NCBI RefSeq assembly: GCF_018861705.1
Contig: NZ_JAHLEC010000013.1
Coordinates: 1-57,578 of the forward strand
Origin: Clostridium psychrophilum
Lineage (GTDB): Bacteria; Bacillota; Clostridia; Clostridiales; Clostridiaceae
Direction of reading: 5' to 3'
Length of the DNA stretch: 57,578 bases
In this document: positions 8,309 through 18,044 of the stretch, piece by piece
Layout: each line of letters starts with the position of its first letter
Position numbering within the stretch: the first letter of the stretch is position 1
Notes under the pieces: model-generated
Database searches by the model: none
The model's input: only the letters and a program-made list of their open reading frames with translations
Told to the model about the DNA's origin: nothing
Program-made: the position numbers and the translations under genes

Positions 8309-10084
8309 CTACACAAATTTTAAAACTAAAACAAGTGCAATTATTATCGATATAAATATATATAAAATGTGTAATTGAATCTTTCCATAATTAATTTTTA
8401 ATATTTTTGTTGTTAATAAATTAACTACTTTTAAAATCGGTTTATATAAATAATCTTCTACAATGTCACTAGTGGTTTGACTTATATGAATGTTTTGTTT
8501 ATAGCTAACTTTCTTGTTGTAATTTGCAATAGTTCCAAAAATTTTAGCAGCAGGCTGAACAAATCCATTTCCAGTATACTGAATATATGGTTCATCCCTT
8601 GAGTATCCACAAGCCCAAGTATCACCAATTTCTTGTTTTTTGTTTAATGAATTTAATTTATTAAACATATATACAATAAATGTAATGCATATTAATATTG
8701 CTGTGAATACTATTATCTCAGTCTCATTTTTAAAATTAGGACCTTTCTCACTTATTCCCATTAAATTATTGGTAAAATAAGATATTTTATTTATTATATA
8801 TGGTGAAAACACTCCGGTAACTATTGTGAGCATAGCAAGTAACCCCTGCCCAATATCCATCGACAATGGAATATTCTTTACATGTTCCGCTTTATTAGTT
8901 CTTGGTTTACCAAGAAAAGTAATACCAAAAGATTTCACAGTTGCATAAAAAGCTGCTCCACTTGTTAATGCTACAATAATGCCAGAGATAAATATTAATA
9001 TTATAATCCATATATTACTTACTTTAGTTATTGCCTCAATGAAACTTCTGAGTATAAGAATCTCACTTGCAAAACCATTAAAAGGTGGCACTGCGGAAAT
9101 TGCACAAGTCCCAATAAATGTACAAATTGCAGTAAATTTCATTTTTTTATTGAGTCCACCAAGCTCATTCATATTTTTAGTACCTGTAGCATACAATACA
9201 CTTCCTGCATTTAAAAATAAAAGACTCTTGAAAATTGCATGACATAAACAGTGAAGTAATGCTGCTGTTAAAGCAAGTGATGCTAACATTTTCAAATTAT
9301 AATTTATAAGTATCATTGATATTCCAAGAGCCGCGAAAATAAGTCCTACATTTTCAGCACTAGAATATGCCAATAATTTTTTTATGTTATTTTGTAGTAA
9401 AGCATTTAGGATTGAAAATATTGCAGTAATAGTCCCAACTATAAGTACTATAACTCCACAATTTAATGGTGTATTTTTCAAGAAAATAAATATTATTCTT
9501 ATAAATCCATATAAAGCAACCTTTAGCATTACTCCTGACATCAAAGCCGAAACATTAGATGGGGCTGTTGGATGTGCTTTGGGAAGCCATGCATGAAGTG
9601 GAACAATACCCATTTTGGCACCAAATCCAAACAAAGCAAGTATGAATATAATATACTTTTGTTTTGATGAAAAATTCATAGAAACTTTTATAATTTCATT
9701 AAAATCGAAACTACCAGTATATTTATATAAGAAAGCAAACATTATCATTAAAAACAGTCCGCTTATATGTGTCATAACGAAATAAAATATTCCTGCTTTC
9801 AAATTTTCCTTATGCATATATTCATAAATCACTAGGAAAAACGACGATATAGACATAAGCTCCCAAAAAATGAGAAAACTTATAGAATTATTTGAAACTA
9901 CAACCCCTATCATTGAAGCAACAAATAAAACTATTAAGACTAACATATAATTTGCTGAATAATGTTTCTTATATTCCGTTATGTAGCCCTTTGTGTAAAT
10001 TGCCACAGGTATAAATATTAATACTATAATAAATACGAAATATGCCGAAAGCCAATCTTTTTGAAAATTAATTAATGGTAACAC
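8309..10084 (-). CDS. HyfB/HycC-type antiporter-like membrane subunit
   Basis: First gene of the Ehr-like operon, 591 aa. It belongs to the NuoL/NuoM/MrpA-related family: SFLIFWELMSISSFFLVIYEY carries the intramembrane Glu, FGFGAKMGIVPLHAWLPKAHPTAPSNVSALMSG (about residues 150-185) the pump-site Lys and His, and LAYSSAENVGLIFAALG follows. The C-terminal extension (GDTWACGYSRDEPYIQYTGNGF) is characteristic of HycC/HyfB subunits. Translation starts at GTG, 8 bases after AGGAG. No HyfD equivalent and no hydrogenase maturation genes (hypA-F) lie in the window. Confidence 0.87.
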   Translation of the reverse strand: MLPLINFQKDWLSAYFVFIIVLIFIPVAIYTKGYITEYKKHYSANYMLVLIVLFVASMIGVVVSNNSISFLIFWELMSISSFFLVIYEYMHKENLKAGIFYFVMTHISGLFLMIMFAFLYKYTGSFDFNEIIKVSMNFSSKQKYIIFILALFGFGAKMGIVPLHAWLPKAHPTAPSNVSALMSGVMLKVALYGFIRIIFIFLKNTPLNCGVIVLIVGTITAIFSILNALLQNNIKKLLAYSSAENVGLIFAALGISMILINYNLKMLASLALTAALLHCLCHAIFKSLLFLNAGSVLYATGTKNMNELGGLNKKMKFTAICTFIGTCAISAVPPFNGFASEILILRSFIEAITKVSNIWIIILIFISGIIVALTSGAAFYATVKSFGITFLGKPRTNKAEHVKNIPLSMDIGQGLLAMLTIVTGVFSPYIINKISYFTNNLMGISEKGPNFKNETEIIVFTAILICITFIVYMFNKLNSLNKKQEIGDTWACGYSRDEPYIQYTGNGFVQPAAKIFGTIANYNKKVSYKQNIHISQTTSDIVEDYLYKPILKVVNLLTTKILKINYGKIQLHILYIFISIIIALVLVLKFV

Positions 10085-10142
10085 GTGTTATCAACTCCTA
10101 GTTAAATTTAGTTATCATTCGAATGTTGGAATGTGACACTTT

Positions 10143-10171
10143 ATTATAGCTTACTTTGCGTATGTTAACAA
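10143..10171 (-). promoter_or_regulatory. Probable promoter of the Ehr-like operon
   Basis: On the minus strand a TTGTTA -35 box and a perfect TATAAT -10 box are separated by 17 bases. The start site would lie about 50 bases before the first gene. Confidence 0.65.
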
Positions 10172-10341
10172 CTAACTATAAATCATTGTTCGTGTAAAAT
10201 TCCAGCTATATCTCCTATAATCCACTTTTTTACGTCAAAATCGGCTAAATTAATAATTAAAATAGTCTTTATTACACACCATTAATCATTATTTTTTTCT
10301 TTTATTCTATGTAGCTTAATATTATAAGGAGTTGTTTTAAT

Positions 10342-10953
10342 ATGCATTATCAATCAAAATGTAAACCTATAAAGCACATAAGAAAACTAATATTTTTAAT
10401 TGTTATTTTAAGTGTATTTATTTGGATAATAATGATTTATTTCATGTTAAACAATATTAAAAATAATAAAGCTATAAACTCTACTGTCATTTCAGAACGG
10501 TTATCAAAAATTTCAGAATTATCAACTGTGAAATATAACTATTCTAATATATTAGCTTTAAAAAATAGTGTAAAATTTAAAGACTACTCCATTCCATTTA
10601 CCGAAAAATCATTTTTACTAAAATATAGTGGCTATATTAAAGCTGGAGTAGATTTAAAAAATGTAAATATTATTATTAATAAAAAGAGAATTACTATAAC
10701 TTTAAAAAAAGCTAAAATTCTTGATAACTCAATAAATAATGATGATCTATCAGTTTATAATGAAAAATCATCAATGTTTAACAAACTTAGTATGCAAGAT
10801 ATGGTAGATGAAATTAATGTTGATAAAAGTAAGGTTGAAGTCAATCTGCTAAAAACAAACTTTCTAGATGGAGCCAATACTAATGCCAAATCACTTTTAG
10901 AAGGTATTTTATTAAATATGGGGTTTGAAAAAGTAACAATAATTTTAAAATAA
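10342..10953 (+). CDS. DUF4230 family membrane-anchored protein
   Basis: A 203-aa protein with one N-terminal membrane segment (residues about 16-37, LIFLIVILSVFIWIIMIYFM) and an outward-facing domain. The domain contains the DUF4230 pattern IPFTEKSFLLKYSGYIKAGVDL. The function of this family is not established. It is divergent from the Ehr-like operon with a 257-base gap and is closed by its own terminator, so a functional link is only positional. The start ATG has an AAGGAG box 9-10 bases upstream. Confidence 0.7.
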   Translation: MHYQSKCKPIKHIRKLIFLIVILSVFIWIIMIYFMLNNIKNNKAINSTVISERLSKISELSTVKYNYSNILALKNSVKFKDYSIPFTEKSFLLKYSGYIKAGVDLKNVNIIINKKRITITLKKAKILDNSINNDDLSVYNEKSSMFNKLSMQDMVDEINVDKSKVEVNLLKTNFLDGANTNAKSLLEGILLNMGFEKVTIILK

Positions 10954-10960
10954 TTCATAA

Positions 10961-11010
10961 AAAAAATAATCTTAAACTTATAAATTAAACAAGTTTTAAG
11001 ATTATTTTTT
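10961..11010. terminator. Bidirectional terminator
   Basis: A hairpin of about 16 bp with A-rich and T-rich flanks sits between the converging DUF4230 and TPM-domain genes. One unpaired base lies near the loop. Confidence 0.8.
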
Positions 11011-11026
11011 TTACTGATTTATTATC

Positions 11027-11911
11027 TTAGAAGCCTCCAGAAGAACCTCCACCGCTTGATGAGCCACCACCAAATCCTCCAGATCCGCCACCAGAGCCTC
11101 CGAAACCTCCGCCATTTCCACCACCACGTCTACCAATTGAACTCCAAAATAATAAAGTCAACAAGAATTTAGTTATTCTTCCTCTATTAAAAATAAAATC
11201 TAGAAAAACAAACCCTATAAACCCTATTACTAAAATTCCACTTCCTTTACTTGATGCATTAGAACTTTTTTCATTTTGAGTAACTTGAGATACATTAACA
11301 TTCTTCTCTAATTTAACATTATATTCTTTAGCTATATTATCTGCTAGAGATGAATATGCCGCTCTCAGTCCTTCTCCATACTGTTTTTGTTTGAATTTTG
11401 GAACAGCAAGTTCGTTCATCACTCTTGATGAATATATGTCTGTAACAGCACCTTCTAGTCCTGTACCTACTTCTACTCTCCACTGTTTTTCTTTCATTGA
11501 CAATAAAATTAATAAACCATTGTTTTTACCCTTTTGTCCTATTCCCCAGCTTCTAAACATACCATTAGCATAAGATTCTATAGTCTCTCCCTGCAAAGAA
11601 TCCACAACCACAACAGTAGCCTGTGCTCCTGTTTTAGCCTCTAATTCCTTGCCTACTGATAAAATGTACTGTGCAGAGTTATTGTCTATTACCTTAGCGT
11701 AATCATTAACATATTTTAATTCTGTAGCTTTAGGAAATTTAGGCTCTGCATTCACCGAATTTATGGCTAATATTGGGCTTAGTATAAACGTACTTATCAT
11801 TAGTGCTAAAACAACGCTTATCCTTATTTTTCTATTTTTTAGAGCACATTTAAATTTTATATTTGGCAAATTATGAATATCCCTAATTAATTTGATTAAA
11901 TAAGTTTTCAT
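11027..11911 (-). CDS. TPM-domain (YgcG-type) membrane protein
   Basis: 294 aa. A long basic N-terminus leads into a signal/anchor segment (about residues 31-55, ending near NSVNA). Next comes a TPM domain (residues about 60-190; YVNDYAKVIDNNSAQYI, GAQATVVVVDSLQGETIESYANGMFRSWGIGQ, NNGLLILLSMKEKQWRVEVGTGLEG). A second membrane segment follows (about 225-255), then a Gly/Ser-rich tail. This is the architecture of the YgcG family, which is frequently next to lemA, as here (10-base gap). The family may act at the cell envelope, but the exact role is unknown. Confidence 0.83.
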   Translation of the reverse strand: MKTYLIKLIRDIHNLPNIKFKCALKNRKIRISVVLALMISTFILSPILAINSVNAEPKFPKATELKYVNDYAKVIDNNSAQYILSVGKELEAKTGAQATVVVVDSLQGETIESYANGMFRSWGIGQKGKNNGLLILLSMKEKQWRVEVGTGLEGAVTDIYSSRVMNELAVPKFKQKQYGEGLRAAYSSLADNIAKEYNVKLEKNVNVSQVTQNEKSSNASSKGSGILVIGFIGFVFLDFIFNRGRITKFLLTLLFWSSIGRRGGGNGGGFGGSGGGSGGFGGGSSSGGGSSGGF

Positions 11912-11921
11912 ATTCTATCTC

Positions 11922-12491
11922 CTACTTAGTAAAATCAACTTTTGGTACTACTTTAGCCGATTCGCTAGCTTTATAGTATGGTTTGTCAGTAAATCCGAAG
12001 ATTCCTGCAATTATTGAATTAGGGAATTTTTTAATTGTAGTATTATAATTATCAACACTTGTATTATAATCCAACCTTGATATTCCCACTCTGTTTTCTG
12101 TACCTTCAAGTGCTACTGATAAGTCTCTAAAATTCTGACTAGATTTTAAGTCAGGATAGTTTTCTACAATTACTAAAAGCCTTGAAACTGCACTTCCAAG
12201 TTGGCTGTCTGCTTGTGCTTTGTCTGGTATCGTCTTTGCACCTGCAAGTTTAGCTCTTGCATCTGCAATTTTTATAAATATATCTTTTTCTTGAGTTGCA
12301 TAGCCCTTAACCGTTTGAACTAAATTAGGTATTAAATCAGACCTTCTTTGCAATTGTGTATCTATGTTTCCTTCTGCAACCTTTACTTTTTGATTTAAGC
12401 TTACCATCTTGTTGTACCCACCAATGATAGGCATTGCAATCACAAGAAATATTGCTGCGACTATTGCAACTGTTCTTAACGTTTTACTCAT
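11922..12491 (-). CDS. lemA: LemA family protein
   Basis: 189 aa with one N-terminal membrane helix (residues about 5-25) followed by the helical LemA domain: YNKMVSLNQKVKVAEGNIDTQLQRRSDLIPNLVQTVKGYA and LLVIVENYPDLKSSQNFRDL are diagnostic. It forms an operon with the downstream TPM-domain gene. The RBS AAAGGTGG fits the ATG. Members are membrane proteins with the helical domain outside the membrane; their biochemical role is unsettled. Confidence 0.92.
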   Translation of the reverse strand: MSKTLRTVAIVAAIFLVIAMPIIGGYNKMVSLNQKVKVAEGNIDTQLQRRSDLIPNLVQTVKGYATQEKDIFIKIADARAKLAGAKTIPDKAQADSQLGSAVSRLLVIVENYPDLKSSQNFRDLSVALEGTENRVGISRLDYNTSVDNYNTTIKKFPNSIIAGIFGFTDKPYYKASESAKVVPKVDFTK

Positions 12492-12643
12492 TTATATACC
12501 ACCTTTCTATTTCTTAGAGTATGTAATTATTGATTTAAACTTATCTTTATTTAATATTTTATGAATTTGTTAAGAGTACTATACTAATTTGCTGTTTATT
12601 CTTTAAAATTATGTATTTTTCTAAAAACATATTTTATTATATG

Positions 12644-13663
12644 TTAATTTACAAGTGCTTTTTCTTCAATAATAGCAAAAGATTTATTTACATACTCTTC
12701 AGTTTTATAATTTCCTAATCTATTATTCATTCTAATTAAAAGACAATTTAGTTTTACAACATCATTAAAACTTATCTCTTTTAACTCCTCAAATATTCTC
12801 ATAGTTTTCTGGTTTTTAATATAATCTCTCATTATCAATCTTTCACCTATTTCTGATATAGTTAAATAATGGGCATTTTTTATTAAAGCTTTTTCTTTAT
12901 AAATATAATACTTACTATTTAAATTTTTTACAATTACATGAACTGTAGAAGGCGACCAAAAACTAATTTCACTTAATTCACTGGATGTAATACCTGGGAA
13001 TGCCGCAATTATCCATAAAGCTCTCAGTTGAGCATGCGTTATATTAAATTCTTTAAGCGGTGCGCTGTGATTGCTTTTAATAGTTAATATAAATGTTCTT
13101 AAAAGATTATATAAAATAATCGTCTTTTTTATAATACTGACTGTATTTGTATCATAATCCCTTATATCAATCTTCAAATTTATTTCATTAATTCTCTTAA
13201 TATACTCAAAGATAAATTCTTTCTTTTCTCTTATTATAATCTGAGTAAATATATTTATTATAAAATCTAATTCTTTATGTGAAAACAATCCTATAAGTTC
13301 AAATAAATAAATTTTTTTCTTCTTCTTGTTTTGTTTGTTTATATTAATAAACCAATTACCCATTTCTGTTAACTGAAATTTATAGACCTTTTTATTGATA
13401 GTTTCTTCTTTAAATATTAATTCCTTATTGATTAAAATTTTAATCATATTACTGACTGTAGGCGAACTCCAACAACCTATCCTCGCAACGTTACTAAGTG
13501 AAATTCCTGGGAAAACCTTGATAATCCAAAGAATTCTAAGCTGTGGCAATGTAATTCCCGAAGTTTCTACCGTCCTCGCATAATTAGACTCAATTTTTAA
13601 GAAAGCATATCTAGCTTGATTATATAACGAATGTATCTTAAACAAATACTCATTTTGTTCCAT
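12644..13663 (-). CDS. Double-MarR transcriptional regulator
   Basis: 339 aa made of two MarR-type winged-helix units joined head to tail. Unit 1 (about 1-165) has GITLPQLRILWIIKVFPGIS...NVARIGCWSSPTVSNMIKIL. Unit 2 (about 170-339) has FNITHAQLRALWIIAAFPGIT...ELSEISFWSPSTVHVIVKNL. Normal MarR proteins are ~150 aa and act as dimers, so one chain may form a pseudo-dimer able to bind DNA alone. The two halves are clearly related but diverged, which suggests an old duplication. No ligand or target can be inferred. It is divergent from fbp. Confidence 0.8.
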   Translation of the reverse strand: MEQNEYLFKIHSLYNQARYAFLKIESNYARTVETSGITLPQLRILWIIKVFPGISLSNVARIGCWSSPTVSNMIKILINKELIFKEETINKKVYKFQLTEMGNWFININKQNKKKKKIYLFELIGLFSHKELDFIINIFTQIIIREKKEFIFEYIKRINEINLKIDIRDYDTNTVSIIKKTIILYNLLRTFILTIKSNHSAPLKEFNITHAQLRALWIIAAFPGITSSELSEISFWSPSTVHVIVKNLNSKYYIYKEKALIKNAHYLTISEIGERLIMRDYIKNQKTMRIFEELKEISFNDVVKLNCLLIRMNNRLGNYKTEEYVNKSFAIIEEKALVN

Positions 13664-13982
13664 AAAATGTCCCCTTATATGTTAGTTCAAATTTATATTA
13701 ATTGCTACCTTCATAAGCCTTTATATCATAAAACATTGTATCAAAAATATTATTGCAAATCAACAAAATGATTTTAACTTATTCCATATCATATTCATTA
13801 CATCATTGTTAAACAGATAATTTATAAACACTATTTTTACAATATAATTATGTAAGTTAATCCTCACTTAAAAGAAAAATATTTGGTTTTAGTATTACAA
13901 TAACATATAATGTTATTATGCTGTAATCGTAACCTTATTATTATATGTACTATGGCCATAAAATTATAAAGGAGAGTCAAAA
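13664..13982. other. Intergenic region, double-MarR gene / fbp
   Basis: AT-rich divergent promoter region of 319 bases. The only structure noted is an 8-bp inverted repeat (AATAACAT-ATA-ATGTTATT, 13899-13917) about 65 bases before fbp. It could be an operator for the adjacent regulator; this is inference. The fbp ribosome site AAGGAGAG lies at the right edge. Confidence 0.4.
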
Positions 13983-15974
13983 ATGATATTTTCTAGTGAT
14001 ACATCTGTTGAAACTTTAGAAGAAGATTTAAGATATCTTAAATTACTATCTAGCAAGTATCCTACAATTTCAGATGCCTGTACAGAAATTATAAATCTTC
14101 AGGCTATTTTAAATCTGCCAAAAGGAACTGAACATTTTCTTTCAGACATTCACGGCGAATATGAGTCTTTTTCTCATGTCCTTAGGAATGCTTCCGGCGT
14201 AATTAAAAGAAAGATAAACGATATTTTCGGCAATTCACTAAGAGAATGTGAAAAAAAAGAACTAGCAACAATTATATACTATCCTGAACAAAAATTAGAA
14301 ATATCGCTTAAAGAAGAAGCGGACATAGACGATTGGTACAAAATTACTCTTTATAAACTTATTGAGTTTTGTAGAATCATTTCCTCTAAATATACTAGAT
14401 CTAAAGTAAGGAAAGCACTACCTCCAGATTTCTCGTACATTATTGAGGAATTGCTTCATGAACAACAAAGCACCTTTAATAAACAAGAATACTATAACGG
14501 AATAATTGAAACCATAATTAAAATTGGTAGAGCCCGCGAATTTATAATTGCAATATCAAACCTAATACAAAGACTTACTATAGACAGGCTCCATATAATT
14601 GGAGATATTTATGATAGAGGACCTGGAGCCCATATAATCTTAGATACTCTTATGCACTACCATTCTATTGATATTCAGTGGGGTAACCATGATATACTTT
14701 GGATGGGCGCTGCCGCTGGCTGTGAGAGTTGCATTGCTAATGTTCTTCGTATTTCAACAAGATATGCAAATTTAGATACAGTGGAAGAAGGTTATGGTAT
14801 TAACTTATTGCCACTCGCGACATTTGCTTTAGACTTTTATAATGATGATCCATGTAACTCCTTTAAACCTAAAGTTTTTTCTGAGAATAATTATAGAGAA
14901 AAAGACCTTACTTTAATGTCACGAATGCATAAGGCTATATCTATAATTCAATTCAAACTTGAAGGTGAAATAATAAAAAGACGCCCTCATTATGAGATGC
15001 AATCCAGATTACTTCTTGATAAAATTGACTTTGAAAGCGGCACCGTTGATGTTGATGGAAAAAAATATAAACTAAACGATACTAATTTCCCAACTATAGA
15101 CCCTAAAGATCCTTATAAATTAACTCAAGATGAAAAGGAACTTATTGATAAGCTTAAATCCTCCTTCTTGAATAGTGAAAAACTCCAAGAACATATACGC
15201 TTTTTATACACTAAGGGTAGCATGTATCTAAAATATAACTCTAATTTGCTATACCATGGTTGTATTTCTCTAAGCGAGGATGGTAGTTTTAAAAAGATGA
15301 AAATAGATAACATAGTTTACAGTGGCAAATCCTATATAGATAGAACTGAACGTTTAGCAAGAGAGGCCTACTTTGGAAAGCCCAATTCAAAATCTAAGCT
15401 TTATGCAATGGATAACATATGGTATTTGTGGTGTGGTTGTAATTCTCCTTTATTTGGAAAAGATAAAATGGCTACATTTGAAAGGTATTTTATAGATGAT
15501 AAAGCTTCACATACTGAAGTTAAAAATTTTTACTATAAATATAGAGATGATGAAACAGTCTGTAATAATATATTAACTGAATTTGAATTAAGTACAACTG
15601 ATTCGCATATTATAAATGGTCATGTTCCCGTAAAAACTAAGCAAGGCGAGAGCCCTATAAAAGCTAATGGTAAGCTTTTAGTTATCGATGGTGGTTTTTC
15701 TAAAGCCTACCAGCCGCAAACAGGCATAGCAGGATATACTCTTATATATAATTCATATGGATTACTTTTGGCATCACATGCTCCTTTTGAGTCTACCCAA
15801 AAGGCCATTGAAGAAGGCAAAGATATTATTTCTTCCACTATAGTTCTAGAAAAATCTACGAATCGTATTCGTGTAATAGATACAGATGTAGGTCTTGAAA
15901 TAAAAGATCAAATTAAAGATTTAGAGAGACTTCTTACAGCCTATAGAAAAGGTCTTATAAAAGAACAGCGGTAA
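13983..15974 (+). CDS. fbp: Fructose-1,6-bisphosphatase class III
   Basis: 663 aa, the typical length of the large firmicute-type FBPase. It hydrolyses fructose-1,6-bisphosphate to fructose-6-phosphate in gluconeogenesis. The calcineurin-like metallophosphatase motifs are visible: [11 protein letters not shown] (about residue 55), [13 protein letters not shown] (about 205) and [13 protein letters not shown] (about 238). A later [20 protein letters not shown] segment supplies further metal-binding histidines. The start has an AAGGAGAG box 8 bases upstream. It is monocistronic, followed by a repeated terminator segment. Confidence 0.95.
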   Translation: MIFSSDTSVETLEEDLRYLKLLSSKYPTISDACTEIINLQAILNLPKGTEHFLSDIHGEYESFSHVLRNASGVIKRKINDIFGNSLRECEKKELATIIYYPEQKLEISLKEEADIDDWYKITLYKLIEFCRIISSKYTRSKVRKALPPDFSYIIEELLHEQQSTFNKQEYYNGIIETIIKIGRAREFIIAISNLIQRLTIDRLHIIGDIYDRGPGAHIILDTLMHYHSIDIQWGNHDILWMGAAAGCESCIANVLRISTRYANLDTVEEGYGINLLPLATFALDFYNDDPCNSFKPKVFSENNYREKDLTLMSRMHKAISIIQFKLEGEIIKRRPHYEMQSRLLLDKIDFESGTVDVDGKKYKLNDTNFPTIDPKDPYKLTQDEKELIDKLKSSFLNSEKLQEHIRFLYTKGSMYLKYNSNLLYHGCISLSEDGSFKKMKIDNIVYSGKSYIDRTERLAREAYFGKPNSKSKLYAMDNIWYLWCGCNSPLFGKDKMATFERYFIDDKASHTEVKNFYYKYRDDETVCNNILTEFELSTTDSHIINGHVPVKTKQGESPIKANGKLLVIDGGFSKAYQPQTGIAGYTLIYNSYGLLLASHAPFESTQKAIEEGKDIISSTIVLEKSTNRIRVIDTDVGLEIKDQIKDLERLLTAYRKGLIKEQR

Positions 15975-15984
15975 CACTGATAAT

Positions 15985-16101
15985 ATCTAAAATCAAAGCC
16001 ACTTGCCGTTAATCGGCAACCATCTAAAATCAAAGCCACTTGCCGTTAATCGGCAACCATCTAAAATCAAAGCCACTTGCCGTTAATCGGCAAATGGCTT
16101 T
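15985..16101 (+). repeat. Three tandem 37-bp copies ending in the fbp terminator
   Basis: Units begin at 15985, 16022 and 16059 and are identical over the shared part (ATCTAAAATCAAAGCCACTT, then GCCGTTAATCGGCAACC). Only the third copy continues into CAAATGGCTTT and a T-rich run. The first two carry the left arm of the terminator and a small TTGCCG/CGGCAA hairpin but no complete right arm. This looks like slippage or unequal duplication of the 5' part of a terminator. Confidence 0.9.
16069..16101 (+). terminator. fbp terminator (complete copy)
   Basis: A 14-bp stem with one C-A mismatch and a TTAAT loop is followed by TATTTTTATT. It is the third and only functional-looking copy in the 37-bp repeat array. 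Confidence 0.8.
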
Positions 16102-16164
16102 ATTTTTATTAAACCTACAACACAGTATAAGTTATAATTAATTTAATTGGTATATCTATTGTTT

Positions 16165-16356
16165 CTACTTTCCATCTTGCATGCTTAACAATTGTTGTAA
16201 TTTCTGAGCTTGCATTGCAGATTGTTCTGCAAATTCCCTAAATGTATTACTTACTTCTTCTTCCGATACCTCTCTTGCAAATGATTGATAATCTCTAGTG
16301 TTTTCTTGCGCATCTAATAATTTTTTCATAATTGTGTCTCTTGTATTCATTTCCAT
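16165..16356 (-). CDS. Small helical protein of unknown function
   Basis: 63 aa, all predicted helix, rich in Glu and Gln with no cysteine or membrane segment (TRDTIMKKLLDAQENTRDYQ...FREFAEQSAMQAQKLQQLL). The spacing of polar and apolar residues suggests a two-helix hairpin, like half of a ferritin-type bundle, but no metal motif is complete. A GGAG box nine bases upstream of the ATG supports translation. I do not recognise the family. Confidence 0.6.
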   Translation of the reverse strand: MEMNTRDTIMKKLLDAQENTRDYQSFAREVSEEEVSNTFREFAEQSAMQAQKLQQLLSMQDGK

Positions 16357-16439
16357 TTTATATCACTCCTTCATTAATATTTTCCCACAAAACTTGTTTT
16401 TTTATGTATTTTTAAATTTAAATTTGATTAATAATAAAA

Positions 16440-16475
16440 AAAGTTAGGAATTATATTAATATAATCCCTAACTTT
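16440..16475 (-). terminator. htrA terminator
   Basis: A 15-bp stem with one mismatch and a 6-base loop directly follows the htrA stop. On the minus strand it runs into seven T. Confidence 0.8.
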
Positions 16476-17693
16476 CTATACTGAAAGTGTTAAATTTATC
16501 TTTATTATCTTACCATTTCTAGTTAATTGTATTTTAACTACATCTCCGGCTTTATGAGTCGCTTTAATTTTATTTAAATCATCTACAGTTTTAATCTTTT
16601 CGCCAGCAAACTCTGTAATTATATCTGCGGCTTTCATACCAGATTTTTCTGCAGAACTAGACTCTTGAATTTGTGATATATATACTCCAACTGGAATATT
16701 ATATTGCTTAGACATATCTTTAGTAATGTCTCTACAAGTAATTCCTATATTAAGCATTGGTTTAACCAAGGTCTCGATTTTAGGATTAACTGTGTTAATT
16801 GGTATTGAAAAACCCAATCCTTCTACACCCTCTTCTCCTATTTTAGCTGTGTTTATTCCTATAACTTGGCCTTTATTATTTACAAGTGGTCCCCCACTAT
16901 TACCTGGATTAATAGCTGCATCTGTTTGTATAAATCTGAGGTTCTTGTTTTCAATACTTACTTGCCTATTAAGTGCACTCACAATTCCTGTTGTAACAGA
17001 TCCTAAGAACTCTTTCCCTAGAGGATTTCCTATTGCTACCACCGATTCTCCTACTTGAAGTTCATCTGAATTTCCAAATTCAGCCACACCTGGAACTTTA
17101 GTATTATTGGCCAATTTAATTACTGCTATATCAGATGCAGAATCGTAATTAATTACTTCTGCAGAAACTTCTTTTCCATTGCTAAGTGTAACTTTAACAT
17201 TTTTAACACCACTTATAACATGATAATTTGTTAAAATATATCCATTTTTATTAAATATTATCCCTGTACCTACACCCTCTTGCTCTGATGTCTTCCCAGT
17301 AAGATTAGTACCTGCGCTAGTACTTTTTGTAGAAATTGCAACAACTGAAGGGTTTACTTTTTTTACAATCTCAGGGACAGTTAAGTCTTGCGTACTATTA
17401 CTAGTAATAAGCCTTGCTTTAGCATTACTAGATACCTTTGTACTAGCTACTTTAGGGCTAGTTGTATCATTAGCATTATTCATTAGATTCATTGTAACTA
17501 TAGCTGAACCCACACCCCCTAGCGTTGAACATATTACACCAATAATTATGTAGGATACTATTCTATTTCTCATTCCACCCTTGTTTTTTTTAAAATTTTT
17601 CTCATTTATACTATTAATTTGACTTTCGTAAGTATTTTCGCTGTCATTTATATTCTCATTTGTTGTATCTATCCCATTATTATCCTCTTTCAT
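16476..17693 (-). CDS. htrA: HtrA/DegP-type membrane-anchored serine protease
   Basis: S1C-family protease for envelope protein quality control. It has a short cytosolic Asn/Glu-rich N-terminus, one membrane segment (about residues 42-68), and a trypsin-like domain with the triad His in NYHVISG, Asp in ASDIAVIKL and Ser in GNSGGP. One C-terminal PDZ domain follows (NIPVGVYISQIQESSSAEKSGMKAADII region). The start at 17693 is preferred because GGGGGAGG lies 8-9 bases upstream; an ATG 33 bases earlier would include this box. It is a single-gene unit with its own terminator. Confidence 0.93.
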   Translation of the reverse strand: MKEDNNGIDTTNENINDSENTYESQINSINEKNFKKNKGGMRNRIVSYIIIGVICSTLGGVGSAIVTMNLMNNANDTTSPKVASTKVSSNAKARLITSNSTQDLTVPEIVKKVNPSVVAISTKSTSAGTNLTGKTSEQEGVGTGIIFNKNGYILTNYHVISGVKNVKVTLSNGKEVSAEVINYDSASDIAVIKLANNTKVPGVAEFGNSDELQVGESVVAIGNPLGKEFLGSVTTGIVSALNRQVSIENKNLRFIQTDAAINPGNSGGPLVNNKGQVIGINTAKIGEEGVEGLGFSIPINTVNPKIETLVKPMLNIGITCRDITKDMSKQYNIPVGVYISQIQESSSAEKSGMKAADIITEFAGEKIKTVDDLNKIKATHKAGDVVKIQLTRNGKIIKINLTLSV

Positions 17694-18044
17694 AATATTT
17701 TCCTCCCCCTTTATCTCTGCGAGCAAATATAGATAATTGATTATCGTTTTCTTATTATAAAATATAATTTCATATTCTTATTTCTATTTTAACATATTTG
17801 TAATTTTTCAACTTTTATCTTCTATTATATTTTAAAACTCTTATGTTACAATTTGGTGACAAATTTGTTAACAAACTTTTAATAAAAGCATTGTATCAAT
17901 AGATACTTTTTTTAATTAAAACAAAGAAACCACTATATCAAATTATAATGATTTCTAAGCTTCATAATATATACTATTTAACGACATTTCAAAAGGAAAG
18001 TCTCCCACTTCTATAAGTTAAGTTTAAATCTCCTTCTGAATTCG
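17694..18044. other. Intergenic region, htrA / pepT
   Basis: About 350 AT-rich bases. The left part should hold the htrA promoter. No ORF, RNA or convincing hairpin was found; the right part lies downstream of pepT. Confidence 0.4.

Noticed and set aside
3069-10084. Active group 4 [NiFe] hydrogenase or formate hydrogenlyase
   Set aside because: The large subunit lacks all four metal-binding cysteines and there are no maturation or formate dehydrogenase genes.
10143-10171. Rex operator in the Ehr promoter
   Set aside because: TTGTTAACA is present as a half-site only; the second half does not match.
15985-16101. CRISPR-like array of 37-bp repeats
   Set aside because: The units are contiguous with no spacers and belong to a terminator; no cas genes are present.
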